Shown here piece after piece: positions 8,480-16,517 of a DNA stretch of 64,000 nt; position 1 is the stretch's first letter, and each line of letters starts with the position of its first letter. The stretch covers positions 124,001 through 188,000 of the forward strand of contig VGEP01000001.1 of NCBI GenBank assembly GCA_016869215.1, given 5' to 3'. Below the pieces are notes generated by a model. It saw only the letters and a list, made by a program, of their open reading frames with translations. It was not told the origin of the DNA and did no database searches. The position numbers were made by a program, and so were the translations under genes. The stretch comes from Alphaproteobacteria bacterium. GTDB taxonomy: Bacteria; Pseudomonadota; Alphaproteobacteria; Rhizobiales; Xanthobacteraceae.

Positions 8480-10627
8480 ATGCCGCCCGAACTCAGCGAC
8501 GCGCCGCAGCGTTTCCAGCTCGTGCTGAAGCTCGCGGCATTCGCGCTGATGGTCGCGGCCGTTGGGCTCCCGATCAACACGCTGTATCTCACCCTGCTGC
8601 TGGTGCTGGCCGCGATCGTGCTGGCCGCCGGCCGCATAACGCGGCGAGGCGCACGCTGGGCCGTCGCAGCCGCGGTCGTCGCCGCAGTCGTTGCCGGAAA
8701 GTTCGTGGCCGACGTTTCCCGCATCGAGGAGGGACACAACATCTTCCTCCCCGGCGGCGAGAACAACGCGCTGGTCACGGGGCTCCCGCCGGATGTCTAC
8801 CGCGCGATGGCGGAAGACTTCGAAAAGGCTTCGCCGCCCGCGGCACGCTGCAAGCCATCTGACGGCGGCTGCTGGGTGCAATCTGCGCGGCCCGGCCGTA
8901 CCTACGCATTCTCCTACGACGGGCTCTACGACACGCCGGCCTACTCCCGCCGCGTCACCGGCATCGACTTTTCCGATCCGCTATGGCTCAGGCTCGGCTT
9001 TATCAACGAGCACGCCTACAATTACCACGCACATCCAGGCGACATCGGCCGCGGCGAGCGCCCGCGCGGCCTGCGCCGGCTGGTGCAGCCCTGGCGCATC
9101 ACGATGCCGTTCTTCGTGATGTACAGCTTCCCGCAGCCGTTTGCAGGGAGCGAGCTGTGCTGGACCGGAAAGGTGCTGTGGGAAGACGCCTCCGGCCGCT
9201 TCGCGACGCTGCACCACACCGACATGGCATGCCGGACCATCGCGCCGGGCGACGCCGGAAAACGCATCTATGGATTGTCCGTCGCGCCCGGCGCACCGCT
9301 TGCGATGACGCTCAAGCCGACCGCCAAACTCCGCATTCTGCAAGCATTCGAGCCTGCGCTGGCGTCGATCGCGGTGCTGGCTCTGCTCGGCCTCCTCGTA
9401 CGCTGGCAACCGCGCACTCTGGTCCTTCCGGTGACGTTTGTGGGCCTTTCGGCGATCGTGCTCGCGCTCAACGACGCAAGCTTCCTCGGCGGCGTGCGCC
9501 CGTTCGATGCCGGAAACGACGGCCTGGTGTACGACGGCTGGTCGCGCACGATGGTGCAATTGCTGCTCGCGGGCGACGTCCTGGGCGCGCTCAAGGGCAT
9601 GGAGCCGGTATTCCATTTTACGCCCGGCTCGCGGTACCTGCGCGCGGTGGAGCATCTCGTGTTCGGCGAGAGCTACCTTGGCTACGTGTCGCTCCTCCTG
9701 GTGTTGCCGTTTATCGTCTATGCGCTGTTCCGCCGTTTTCAGTCCGGCCGTACGGCGCTGGCGTTTGCGCTGGCGTTTATCGCAGTACCGCTCGGCGCCG
9801 TGTTCGGATCGACCTACTACAACTACGTCCAGTACGCATCGCAGGGCTTCGGCGACGCCGCGGCTGCGGTGTTGTTCCTCGCAGGCCTTATCGTACTGAT
9901 CGGATGTACGCCGCGCGGCCCCGACGCACGCTTCCCGCCCGCGCTCAGCGCAGGCTTGCTGTTCGCGCTCGCGCTGTTCGTGCGGCCGAACTTTGCCGTG
10001 GGCGCGGCGGTGTTGCTCGGCGGCGCGGGCCTCGCCGCACTGTGGCAGGGCCAGTTCTTCCGCGTCGCCGGACTGTGTCTCGGCTTTCTTCCGGTGTTCG
10101 GCATGACGCTGCACAACTGGTACTATGGCGGCGTGTTCGTTCTGTTCAGCGGTCATTTCACGCTGGCCGAAGCGATGCCGGCGCCGCCGCGCGCCTATGT
10201 CGCCGCGCTGTGGGAACTGCTGCGTCTCGATTTCGGCGGCGCGGAGCTGCGGCGGACCGCGTTCCAGGTGGCGCGCATGCTCACCGGTCCCTCGGAAAGC
10301 TTCCTGGCAGTGCCGTTCCATGCCATCGGCATCGCGGTTCTCGTGCGCGTGGCCGTGGCACGGTCGTACGACGGCTGGCTGCGCCTGATCGCGGCAAGCG
10401 CGCTCGCGCTGCACGCGCCCGCGCTGTTTTTCATCTACTCCGGGCGCTACCACCACATGGCGTGGCTGCTCACGCTCCTGGTCTGCGCGGTTTGGGTGCG
10501 CGACGAAGCCTGGCCGTGGGTTGCACGGCGGAGCCCGGGGTTTGCGCGTTCGGTCGCGACGCATCCGGCCTGGGCACGCCTGGCGCGCCCGGTCGACGCA
10601 CTCGAACGCACTATCGCGGCAAGGTGA
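8480..10627 (+). CDS. Large polytopic membrane protein, possible GT-C glycosyltransferase
   Basis: 715 residues. Two hydrophobic segments near the N-terminus (about 15-75) lead to a soluble extracytoplasmic domain (about 75-275) and then eight or more transmembrane helices (about 285-690). The loop after the third helix contains acidic DAGND and a PGSRYLR segment, resembling the catalytic first loop of GT-C transferases that use polyprenyl-phosphate sugars. Position directly behind a GT2 gene, which could make such a lipid-linked donor, supports that reading, but no strict family signature was recognised. Its last 17 bases overlap the convergent Nudix gene. Confidence 0.75.
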   Translation: MPPELSDAPQRFQLVLKLAAFALMVAAVGLPINTLYLTLLLVLAAIVLAAGRITRRGARWAVAAAVVAAVVAGKFVADVSRIEEGHNIFLPGGENNALVTGLPPDVYRAMAEDFEKASPPAARCKPSDGGCWVQSARPGRTYAFSYDGLYDTPAYSRRVTGIDFSDPLWLRLGFINEHAYNYHAHPGDIGRGERPRGLRRLVQPWRITMPFFVMYSFPQPFAGSELCWTGKVLWEDASGRFATLHHTDMACRTIAPGDAGKRIYGLSVAPGAPLAMTLKPTAKLRILQAFEPALASIAVLALLGLLVRWQPRTLVLPVTFVGLSAIVLALNDASFLGGVRPFDAGNDGLVYDGWSRTMVQLLLAGDVLGALKGMEPVFHFTPGSRYLRAVEHLVFGESYLGYVSLLLVLPFIVYALFRRFQSGRTALAFALAFIAVPLGAVFGSTYYNYVQYASQGFGDAAAAVLFLAGLIVLIGCTPRGPDARFPPALSAGLLFALALFVRPNFAVGAAVLLGGAGLAALWQGQFFRVAGLCLGFLPVFGMTLHNWYYGGVFVLFSGHFTLAEAMPAPPRAYVAALWELLRLDFGGAELRRTAFQVARMLTGPSESFLAVPFHAIGIAVLVRVAVARSYDGWLRLIAASALALHAPALFFIYSGRYHHMAWLLTLLVCAVWVRDEAWPWVARRSPGFARSVATHPAWARLARPVDALERTIAAR

Positions 10628-11162
10628 GGAAGCCGCGCAATTCGGCGAGCATCAGCGCGCCGAGGTGAAGCTGCTGCACGAAGTCGCCGGCCTTGATCAT
10701 GGCTGCGATCTCGGCGGGCGTCCTGAGCGCAACCGTCAGGCCGGCTTCCGGCTTGAACCCAGCGGCCACCGGGCCGGCCTCGACGAAGAACGAATGCACG
10801 CGGTTGCTGAGCCGCCCAGTGCAGGCGGCGGCCGAACCGAGCGGATGGATCGCCCGGACGGTAAGCCCCGTTTCCTCCTGCAACTCCCGGCGGCAGGTTT
10901 CGGCGGCGTCCTCGCCGCGCTCGATCAGTCCCGCCGGCAACTCCCAGGTAAACGCCTCGACCGCCGGACGGTACTGGCGCACAAGCGGAATACGCCCGTC
11001 GGCGGTGAGCGCCACGATGGCGAGATAATCCCGCTGGCCGACCGCGTGATAGATCTGCGGCTCCGCTCCAGGCTCGAATTCGACCTCGCGCGCGATCACG
11101 TCCATCCACGGCGAGATGGTCGTCGTTCGGCGCGCGCGGATTTTCGGCCATTCGTCGGCCAT
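10611..11162 (-). CDS. Nudix hydrolase (ADP-ribose/NDP-sugar pyrophosphatase-like)
   Basis: 183-residue cytosolic hydrolase of nucleoside diphosphates linked to another moiety. The complete Nudix box is present at about 78-100, G-x5-E-x7-REL-x-EETGL. The preceding beta-rich N-terminus, with WELPAGLI leading into the box, resembles ADP-sugar pyrophosphatases. Ten bases separate it from the upstream nucleotide-sugar dehydrogenase gene, so it probably acts in the same unit, possibly controlling NDP-sugar levels (inference). The 3-prime end overlaps the convergent membrane-protein gene by 17 bases. Confidence 0.9.
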   Translation of the reverse strand: MADEWPKIRARRTTTISPWMDVIAREVEFEPGAEPQIYHAVGQRDYLAIVALTADGRIPLVRQYRPAVEAFTWELPAGLIERGEDAAETCRRELQEETGLTVRAIHPLGSAAACTGRLSNRVHSFFVEAGPVAAGFKPEAGLTVALRTPAEIAAMIKAGDFVQQLHLGALMLAELRGFLTLPR

Positions 11163-11172
11163 GCCGGCCCCT

Positions 11173-12411
11173 TCAGCGCTTGACGTTGGCGCTGTCCAGC
11201 AATCCCCAGACGTCCACCACGGGCTTGCCCTTGAGATCGGCTGTGCGATAGGCGGCGTGCGGCGTGCAGAGGATCAGAATGTCGCTGCGCGCGACCACCT
11301 CGTCGAGCGGCAGCAGCGCCGGATCGTCGGTGACGAACGGGTCGGTGGTGAGCACCGCGCGCGCGTAGCCCGTCAGAACCTTCTTGAACTTGTAGCTCAG
11401 CGAGGCGCGCGGATCGTCGCTCTCGGCCTTGAACGCCATGCCGAGGAGCCCGATCGTCATCTTGCTCAGGTCATGTTCGCGCCGAAGTTCGCCGACGATC
11501 TGCAGCGGCAAGCCCTCGTTGACCATGATCGCGGCGTTGCCGAGCGCGAACTCGTTTCGCGCGAAGGCCAGAAGCTGCATCGTGTCCTTCACCAGACACG
11601 GCCCCGCGGCATAGCCCGGCGTCGGGATGTACCGCGCGCGCGGGTAGTCGTGCTTCATCGCGTCGAGGATGTGGTTGTAGTCCAGGCCCGCCGACTTGGC
11701 GATCAGGTAGAACTGGTTGGTGATGGCGAAACCGATGTAGCGATAAGCGTTGGTGAACAGCTTGGCGAACTCGGCCTCGATCGGCTTGAGCGTGACAATC
11801 TCCGGAGCCACGAGCCTGAACAACTTTGCCGCCTCGGCTTCGGCCTCCGGCGTCGTGCCGCTGACGATCTGCGGCATGCGGGCCAGCTCCTCGATCCCCT
11901 GCCCCTGGACGATGCGCTCGGGGCAGAACGCGATCTTGAGATTGCGGCCATGCTGCCTGATGTGCGCGTCGATCCAGTCGGTGGTGCCGGGATAGATCGT
12001 CGAGCGCAGGATCAGAAGCTGGCCGTCGTGCAGGTGCGGCAACAGCGCGTCGATGCAGGACTGGATCACGCCGCGCGTCGGATTGAGGAATTCGTCGACC
12101 GGCGTGCCGATGGTGACGATCACCGGGCCCGCGGTCGAAATCTCGGCCGGACGGGACGTGAAGAACAGCCGCTTGTCGGCCAGCGCCTTGGCCAAGAGCG
12201 GCTGCGCGCCGCTCTCGATAAAGGGCAGCCGGCCGGCCTTGAGCGTGGCCAGCGTCTCCTCGTTGACGTCATGGACGTTGACCGTCAGCCCCTTGGCCGC
12301 AAACGACAGCACCAGCGGCACGCCGACGTGGCCGGCGCCGCCGACCACGGTGAGGTCGGCGGTCCTCGCATTGGCTTCGCGGACGGCGGACGGACGCTCG
12401 GCAATGTTCAC
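11173..12411 (-). CDS. Nucleotide-sugar dehydrogenase (UDP-Glc/GDP-Man/UDP-ManNAc dehydrogenase family)
   Basis: 412-residue NAD-dependent enzyme that oxidises the C6 alcohol of an NDP-sugar to the uronic acid in two steps. Seen: GGAGHVG at about 24-30 for NAD binding, CPERIVQGQGIEEL in the central region, the substrate-binding lysine region around FTNAYRYIGF, and the catalytic cysteine at about residue 272 in AAGPCLVKD. GTG at 12411 is chosen as start because GGGAGA lies five bases upstream; the alternative TTG at 12447 has no such site. The product would give an acidic surface polymer. Which NDP-sugar is used cannot be decided by eye. Confidence 0.92.
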   Translation of the reverse strand: MNIAERPSAVREANARTADLTVVGGAGHVGVPLVLSFAAKGLTVNVHDVNEETLATLKAGRLPFIESGAQPLLAKALADKRLFFTSRPAEISTAGPVIVTIGTPVDEFLNPTRGVIQSCIDALLPHLHDGQLLILRSTIYPGTTDWIDAHIRQHGRNLKIAFCPERIVQGQGIEELARMPQIVSGTTPEAEAEAAKLFRLVAPEIVTLKPIEAEFAKLFTNAYRYIGFAITNQFYLIAKSAGLDYNHILDAMKHDYPRARYIPTPGYAAGPCLVKDTMQLLAFARNEFALGNAAIMVNEGLPLQIVGELRREHDLSKMTIGLLGMAFKAESDDPRASLSYKFKKVLTGYARAVLTTDPFVTDDPALLPLDEVVARSDILILCTPHAAYRTADLKGKPVVDVWGLLDSANVKR

Positions 12412-12512
12412 GGGGCTCTCCCGCGCGCCGCAATTGCGGCGCCCCAAGGCCCAATGGCCCGATAGCCGCTTGCTACCACGAAGGTTTCACCCCCGGCAAC
12501 GCCGGGTCGCGG

Positions 12513-13487
12513 TCACAGCCGGAACAGCTTAACGGCCGTCCCGCCGTTGATGGCCGCCACCTGGTCGGGCTTCAGCCCGGCTGCGGCGACGATTTTCGTC
12601 GGCTCATGGTCGCCGATCGGGAACGGCATGTCGGAGCCGAGCATGATGCGCTCGTGGCCCATCATCTCGATCACGAATTTCAGCACCCGCGGATCGTGCT
12701 CGATGGTGTCGGTATAAACGAGGCTCAACGCCTCGACAGGGTCCGACGTGCCTGGCGTGATCGCCTGGGTGCGCTTGAGCCGGCCAACCGCGAACGGCAG
12801 ACCCGCCGCGCCGATGGGCGCGAAAATGCGGGCGTTGCGGTACTTCACGATGTGCCCGCTGAGCGCCAGCCGCGACATCGCGACGATGGCGTCGGCGACT
12901 CGGCCGATGCCGTTCGCAAGTCCATAGTCGTGGACGCGGCTTTCGCCTGCGTCGAACGCCGGATGGATGTGGATCACCGCGCCGGTGTCGTCGGCGGCCT
13001 TCCAGAACGGATCGAGGTCGGGCGCGTCCAGCACCGATCCGATGCCGCGCGGCAGCGTCGAGATCATGGCGCCGCGGAAGCCCGCGGCCATCGCGGCCTT
13101 GAGCACGGCCGCGGCCCGCGCGCCGTCCTGCAGCGGCAGCGCCGCCAGCGGCACGAAACGCGGATTTGATTTTGCCGCCGAAAGGAGCGCGTCGTTGACG
13201 AGGCGGCACCAGGCCTCGCCGTCGGCGGGCGTGAGATCGTTGCCGAACCAGTCCGGCCAGCCGCCGACGATCTGCTTGTCGATCTTCTCCCGGTCCATCC
13301 AGGCGATGCGGCCGGCAACGTCGCTCAAGCCCTTCATCGCGGGACGCGTCGGCTTGGCGCTGCCGAATTGCAGCGCGAGGCCGGCGGCATCCTCGATGAT
13401 CTTCAGCGAGGGAATGCGCGGGCCGTCCTTGCGGATCGCGGCAAGGAGATCGGGCGGGACCATGTGTCCGTGGGTGTCGACGATCAT
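12513..13487 (-). CDS. Amidohydrolase-2 family hydrolase/decarboxylase
   Basis: 324-residue TIM-barrel metal enzyme of the ACMSD / LigI-like amidohydrolase-2 group. Metal-binding motifs seen: VDTHGHM at 3-9, HIHPAF in the middle and GSDMPFPIG near residue 290. Family members hydrolyse or decarboxylate carboxylated ring-cleavage products and lactones. It is the last gene of a leftward operon that carries a TRAP transporter and a molybdenum hydroxylase; 50 bases separate it from the DctM gene. Likely converts the oxidised imported substrate (inference). Start ATG 13487; the longer frame upstream overlaps DctM out of frame and is not real. Confidence 0.88.
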   Translation of the reverse strand: MIVDTHGHMVPPDLLAAIRKDGPRIPSLKIIEDAAGLALQFGSAKPTRPAMKGLSDVAGRIAWMDREKIDKQIVGGWPDWFGNDLTPADGEAWCRLVNDALLSAAKSNPRFVPLAALPLQDGARAAAVLKAAMAAGFRGAMISTLPRGIGSVLDAPDLDPFWKAADDTGAVIHIHPAFDAGESRVHDYGLANGIGRVADAIVAMSRLALSGHIVKYRNARIFAPIGAAGLPFAVGRLKRTQAITPGTSDPVEALSLVYTDTIEHDPRVLKFVIEMMGHERIMLGSDMPFPIGDHEPTKIVAAAGLKPDQVAAINGGTAVKLFRL

Positions 13488-13537
13488 AGTGTTCCTGGCG
13501 GGTTGGAATTGACGCGCCGGTTGTACGCGGTCGGCGG

Positions 13538-14812
13538 TCAGCCGATCAAGCGCACCAGCCAGAGCGACAATTCCGGCACGTAGGTGATGATCATCAGCCC
13601 CACAACCGTGACGGCAATGAACGGCGCGACCCCGGCATAGATGCTTCCCAGCGGCACCTTGAAGATCGACTGCGCCACGAAGATGTTGACGCCGAATGGC
13701 GGGGTGAAGGTGCCGATGCTGAGATTGACCACGGCGATGATCCCGAAATGGATCGGGTCGACGCCGACGGACTGCGCGATCGGAAGCAGCAGCGGTGTCA
13801 GCACAAGGATCGACGACGCCGTGTCGATGAAGCAGCCGACCACAAGCAGGAATACGTTGATGACCAGCAGGACCAGCCATGGCTGCAAGTTGAGGTTGGC
13901 GATGGCGTCGACCGCGACGCGCGCGACGCCGTTGGTGATGAGTATCCAGGAGAAGATGCCCGCCACCGCCACAATCAGGAAAATCTGCGCGGTGAGATAC
14001 ATCGAATTGACGGCAACCTGCCAGAACTCGCGCCAGCCGATCTCGCGGTGAACGAACATCGTGACCACGATCACGTAGACGCAGGCTGCGCCCGCGGCTT
14101 CCGTCGGCGAGAACACGCCGCCGTAGATGCCGCCGAAAATCACCAGCGGCGCCCCGATCGACCATCCGCCCTCGCGCAGCGCCGTCGCCAGCGCCTGCCA
14201 GCGGAACGTCTGGCGATCCTGAATGTCCTTCCAACGCGCGTAGATGTAGAGATACACCGACATCAGCAAGGCGAGGACGATGCCCGGCACGATGCCTGCC
14301 GCGAACAGCTTGACCACCGACTGCTCCGCAGCCGCGCAGTACAGAATCATGGCGATGGACGGCGGGATGATGTTGTCGATGAATCCGGTGCAGGTAATGA
14401 TGCCCGCGGAAAACTTCTCGCTGTAACCCGACTTGCGAAGCTGCGGATAGAACAACGGCCCGAGCGCCGCGACCGTCGCCGCCGTCGACCCGGAAATCGC
14501 ACCGTAGAACGTCGCCGCGCCGACCGTCGTGATCGGCGTCGAGCCGCGGAACCCGCCGAACATCGCCATGATCACGGCGACGAGGCGGCGCGCCATGCCG
14601 CCGCGCGCCATCAATTCGCCGGCGAAAATGAAGAACGGCACGGCAAGCAGGGCGAAGTTGCCGATGGCGCCGAACATGATCTGCAGCACCGCCACCGGCG
14701 GCACGCTGGTGAACAGCACGATGGCAAGCGTCGCGGTGGCGAGCAGCACCAGGAAGAACGGCAGGCCGAGCACCAGGAGCGCGACCGGCAGGATCAGCAT
14801 CATCCAAAGCAT
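13538..14812 (-). CDS. dctM: TRAP transporter large permease (DctM)
   Basis: 424-residue inner-membrane protein with about 11-12 hydrophobic helices and the conserved DctM segments PFFIFAGELMARGG near 58-71 and GSTAATVAALGPLFYP near 128-143. It forms the Na+-driven membrane channel of a TRAP importer with DctQ and the periplasmic DctP encoded just upstream. TRAP systems import carboxylates, including aromatic and keto acids. The DctQ stop and this start are nine bases apart. Substrate not predictable from the permease. Confidence 0.95.
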   Translation of the reverse strand: MLWMMLILPVALLVLGLPFFLVLLATATLAIVLFTSVPPVAVLQIMFGAIGNFALLAVPFFIFAGELMARGGMARRLVAVIMAMFGGFRGSTPITTVGAATFYGAISGSTAATVAALGPLFYPQLRKSGYSEKFSAGIITCTGFIDNIIPPSIAMILYCAAAEQSVVKLFAAGIVPGIVLALLMSVYLYIYARWKDIQDRQTFRWQALATALREGGWSIGAPLVIFGGIYGGVFSPTEAAGAACVYVIVVTMFVHREIGWREFWQVAVNSMYLTAQIFLIVAVAGIFSWILITNGVARVAVDAIANLNLQPWLVLLVINVFLLVVGCFIDTASSILVLTPLLLPIAQSVGVDPIHFGIIAVVNLSIGTFTPPFGVNIFVAQSIFKVPLGSIYAGVAPFIAVTVVGLMIITYVPELSLWLVRLIG

Positions 14813-14821
14813 GAGCGATCC

Positions 14822-15331
14822 TCAGCCCGCGGCGTCGTTCGGCAGACCCGAAGGATCGTCGCCCCGGCCCCAGAACGCCGCGGCGAGCGCTGCGACAACC
14901 ATCATCCCGAAGCCCACGACAAAGGCGAGGTAAGGCACCGTCATCGGGATTTCCGCGGTGATGCTGACCTGGCCGTTACCGGCCATGATCCGGACGATGG
15001 TCCAGGCCTGCAGGCAGGCGAAGCCGCAGAAGCCGACCATCGCAACCAGCGTCACGGCTTGGATTGCGCGTTGCATCGCCGGCGGAAATGCGTCGGCGAA
15101 CAGTCCCATGGCCAGGTGCCTGCGGTCGTAGGTCACGGCGGACGCGCCGAGGCACACGGCCCAGATCACCATGAAGCTCAACACCTCCTCGGCCCATGGC
15201 AATGGCGCGAGGAACACGTAGCGGCCGACGATGTTGGCGAAGTTGATGACGATGATCAGAACGAGGATCAGCCCGATCGCCGCGCGCGGAATATCGCGGA
15301 GGACAAGTCGGGCCACCGCCTCAAGCGTCAT
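14822..15331 (-). CDS. dctQ: TRAP transporter small permease (DctQ)
   Basis: 169-residue membrane protein with four hydrophobic helices, the normal DctQ size. The motif PLPWAEEVLSFMVIWAV near residues 43-59 is characteristic. It anchors and couples to DctM. Lies between dctP and dctM in the expected P-Q-M order; an 84-base gap with a strong hairpin separates it from dctP, which may lower membrane-subunit expression relative to the binding protein. Confidence 0.93.
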   Translation of the reverse strand: MTLEAVARLVLRDIPRAAIGLILVLIIVINFANIVGRYVFLAPLPWAEEVLSFMVIWAVCLGASAVTYDRRHLAMGLFADAFPPAMQRAIQAVTLVAMVGFCGFACLQAWTIVRIMAGNGQVSITAEIPMTVPYLAFVVGFGMMVVAALAAAFWGRGDDPSGLPNDAAG

Positions 15332-15378
15332 CGCTGAAACTCTCGGAACGGCCGCACGCGGCGGAGTGAGGAATCGAG

Positions 15379-15407
15379 GCGGCGGGCCCGGCTAGCGGGC
15401 CCGCCGC
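15379..15407 (-). promoter_or_regulatory. GC-rich hairpin between dctP and dctQ
   Basis: Perfect 11-base inverted repeat (15379-15389 with 15397-15407) with loop GGCTAGC, lying nine bases after the dctP stop on the minus strand. It lacks a T-run, so rather than a full terminator it may stabilise dctP mRNA or attenuate the permease genes, a common arrangement in binding-protein transporters. Confidence 0.6.
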
Positions 15408-15415
15408 GCGCACTA

Positions 15416-16429
15416 TCAGTGCTTCGCCGCAACGCCACGCAGCTGCTTGAGCAACTGGTTGACCGCGGGCTGGTCCTTGGTCACATCGTCGCCCACGGTG
15501 CTAAGCAGCGATGCCATCTTCGCAAGCTCGGCCGGCGGCAGGCGGTGAATCGTCCCACCCTGGTCGGCCCAGGCCTTGTCGAGCCCCTGGCTGAAACCGA
15601 CCTCCCACGTCCGAGTCTGGACCTGGGTGGCGCGGCCGACGTCGACCACGATCTTGCGCAGGTCGGCCGGCAGCTTGTCGAGCCAGACCTTGCTGACCAC
15701 GGCGAGCGCCACCAGCATGGTGTCGTTGGTCACGGTGATGGTCTTGACCACGTCGCTCATCTTGAAGGCGACGAAGATCGCGGTGCCGCTCATGGTGCCG
15801 TCGATGACGCCGCGCTGCAGCGAGGGCATCACCTCGTTGAGCGGCATGGGAACGGCGGTGGCGCCGAACCGGCGCATCTTCTCGCGTTCGAGCGCGGTGG
15901 CGTTGACGCGCAGCTTCTTGCCTTTGAAGTCGTCGAGCGTCAGCAGCGGGGTCTTCGCCGCGTAGTTCGACGGTCCGCTGGTGTAGAGGCCGAGCCCGAC
16001 CACGCCCTTGGGAATTCCCATTTCCAGCAGCTGCTGGTTGATCGAGGCATCCTGCACCACGGCGGTCGCGTGGTCCTTGTTCTTGAACAGCATCGGCGTC
16101 GAGAACACGCCGAAGCGCGGATCGAGGCCGACGTAGAAGTCCGCGGGCCCGATGTAGGCTTCGATGGTGCCGAGCTGCAGCCCGTCGATCATGCGCGGGA
16201 TCGGCCCAAGCTCGCTGCGCGGATGGATGCTGACCGTGATCCGGCCTTTGGACGCCTTCTCCAGCGCCTCCTTGTAGAACTTGATGTACTGGTGCTGGGT
16301 GTCGTTGAAGGTCGCGGTGCCGAACTTCATGGTGAATTCTGCGGCGAACGCCGCCTGCGACAGCCCGGCCAGCGCGAGCGCCGCGGCGCACGACAGCAGC
16401 CGGGACGCAATGCGATGCGTCTTGGTCAT
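15416..16429 (-). CDS. dctP: TRAP transporter periplasmic substrate-binding protein (DctP)
   Basis: 337-residue periplasmic solute receptor. A signal peptide spans about residues 1-29, ending near AAFAAEF. The mature part has DctP features: FGTATFNDTQHQYIKFYKE, an SELGPIPRMIDGLQLG segment, and LRVNATALEREKMRRFGATAVPM containing the arginine that binds the substrate carboxylate. Start ATG 16429 is chosen because GGGAGGATCAA precedes it and the signal peptide follows directly; an upstream in-frame extension to 16516 is unnecessary. It follows the molybdenum-hydroxylase genes by 88 bases, same direction. Confidence 0.94.
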   Translation of the reverse strand: MTKTHRIASRLLSCAAALALAGLSQAAFAAEFTMKFGTATFNDTQHQYIKFYKEALEKASKGRITVSIHPRSELGPIPRMIDGLQLGTIEAYIGPADFYVGLDPRFGVFSTPMLFKNKDHATAVVQDASINQQLLEMGIPKGVVGLGLYTSGPSNYAAKTPLLTLDDFKGKKLRVNATALEREKMRRFGATAVPMPLNEVMPSLQRGVIDGTMSGTAIFVAFKMSDVVKTITVTNDTMLVALAVVSKVWLDKLPADLRKIVVDVGRATQVQTRTWEVGFSQGLDKAWADQGGTIHRLPPAELAKMASLLSTVGDDVTKDQPAVNQLLKQLRGVAAKH

Positions 16430-16517
16430 TTGATCCTCCCCGATGATTGCGCCGTTTGCGCGCCGGATTCTCAAGGTCCGTGGGGAGAGCGTAGCAAGCG
16501 GAAACTCGCCTGCCAAC

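Noticed and set aside
6944-8881. A 645-residue leftward frame
   Set aside because: Upstream of 7543 it is antisense to the GT2 gene and rich in Arg/His/Ala shadow sequence. Only the acyltransferase part is real.
12513-14807. A 764-residue leftward frame fusing a permease-region frame to the amidohydrolase
   Set aside because: The upstream portion is the wrong frame of the DctM gene; the real amidohydrolase starts at ATG 13487.
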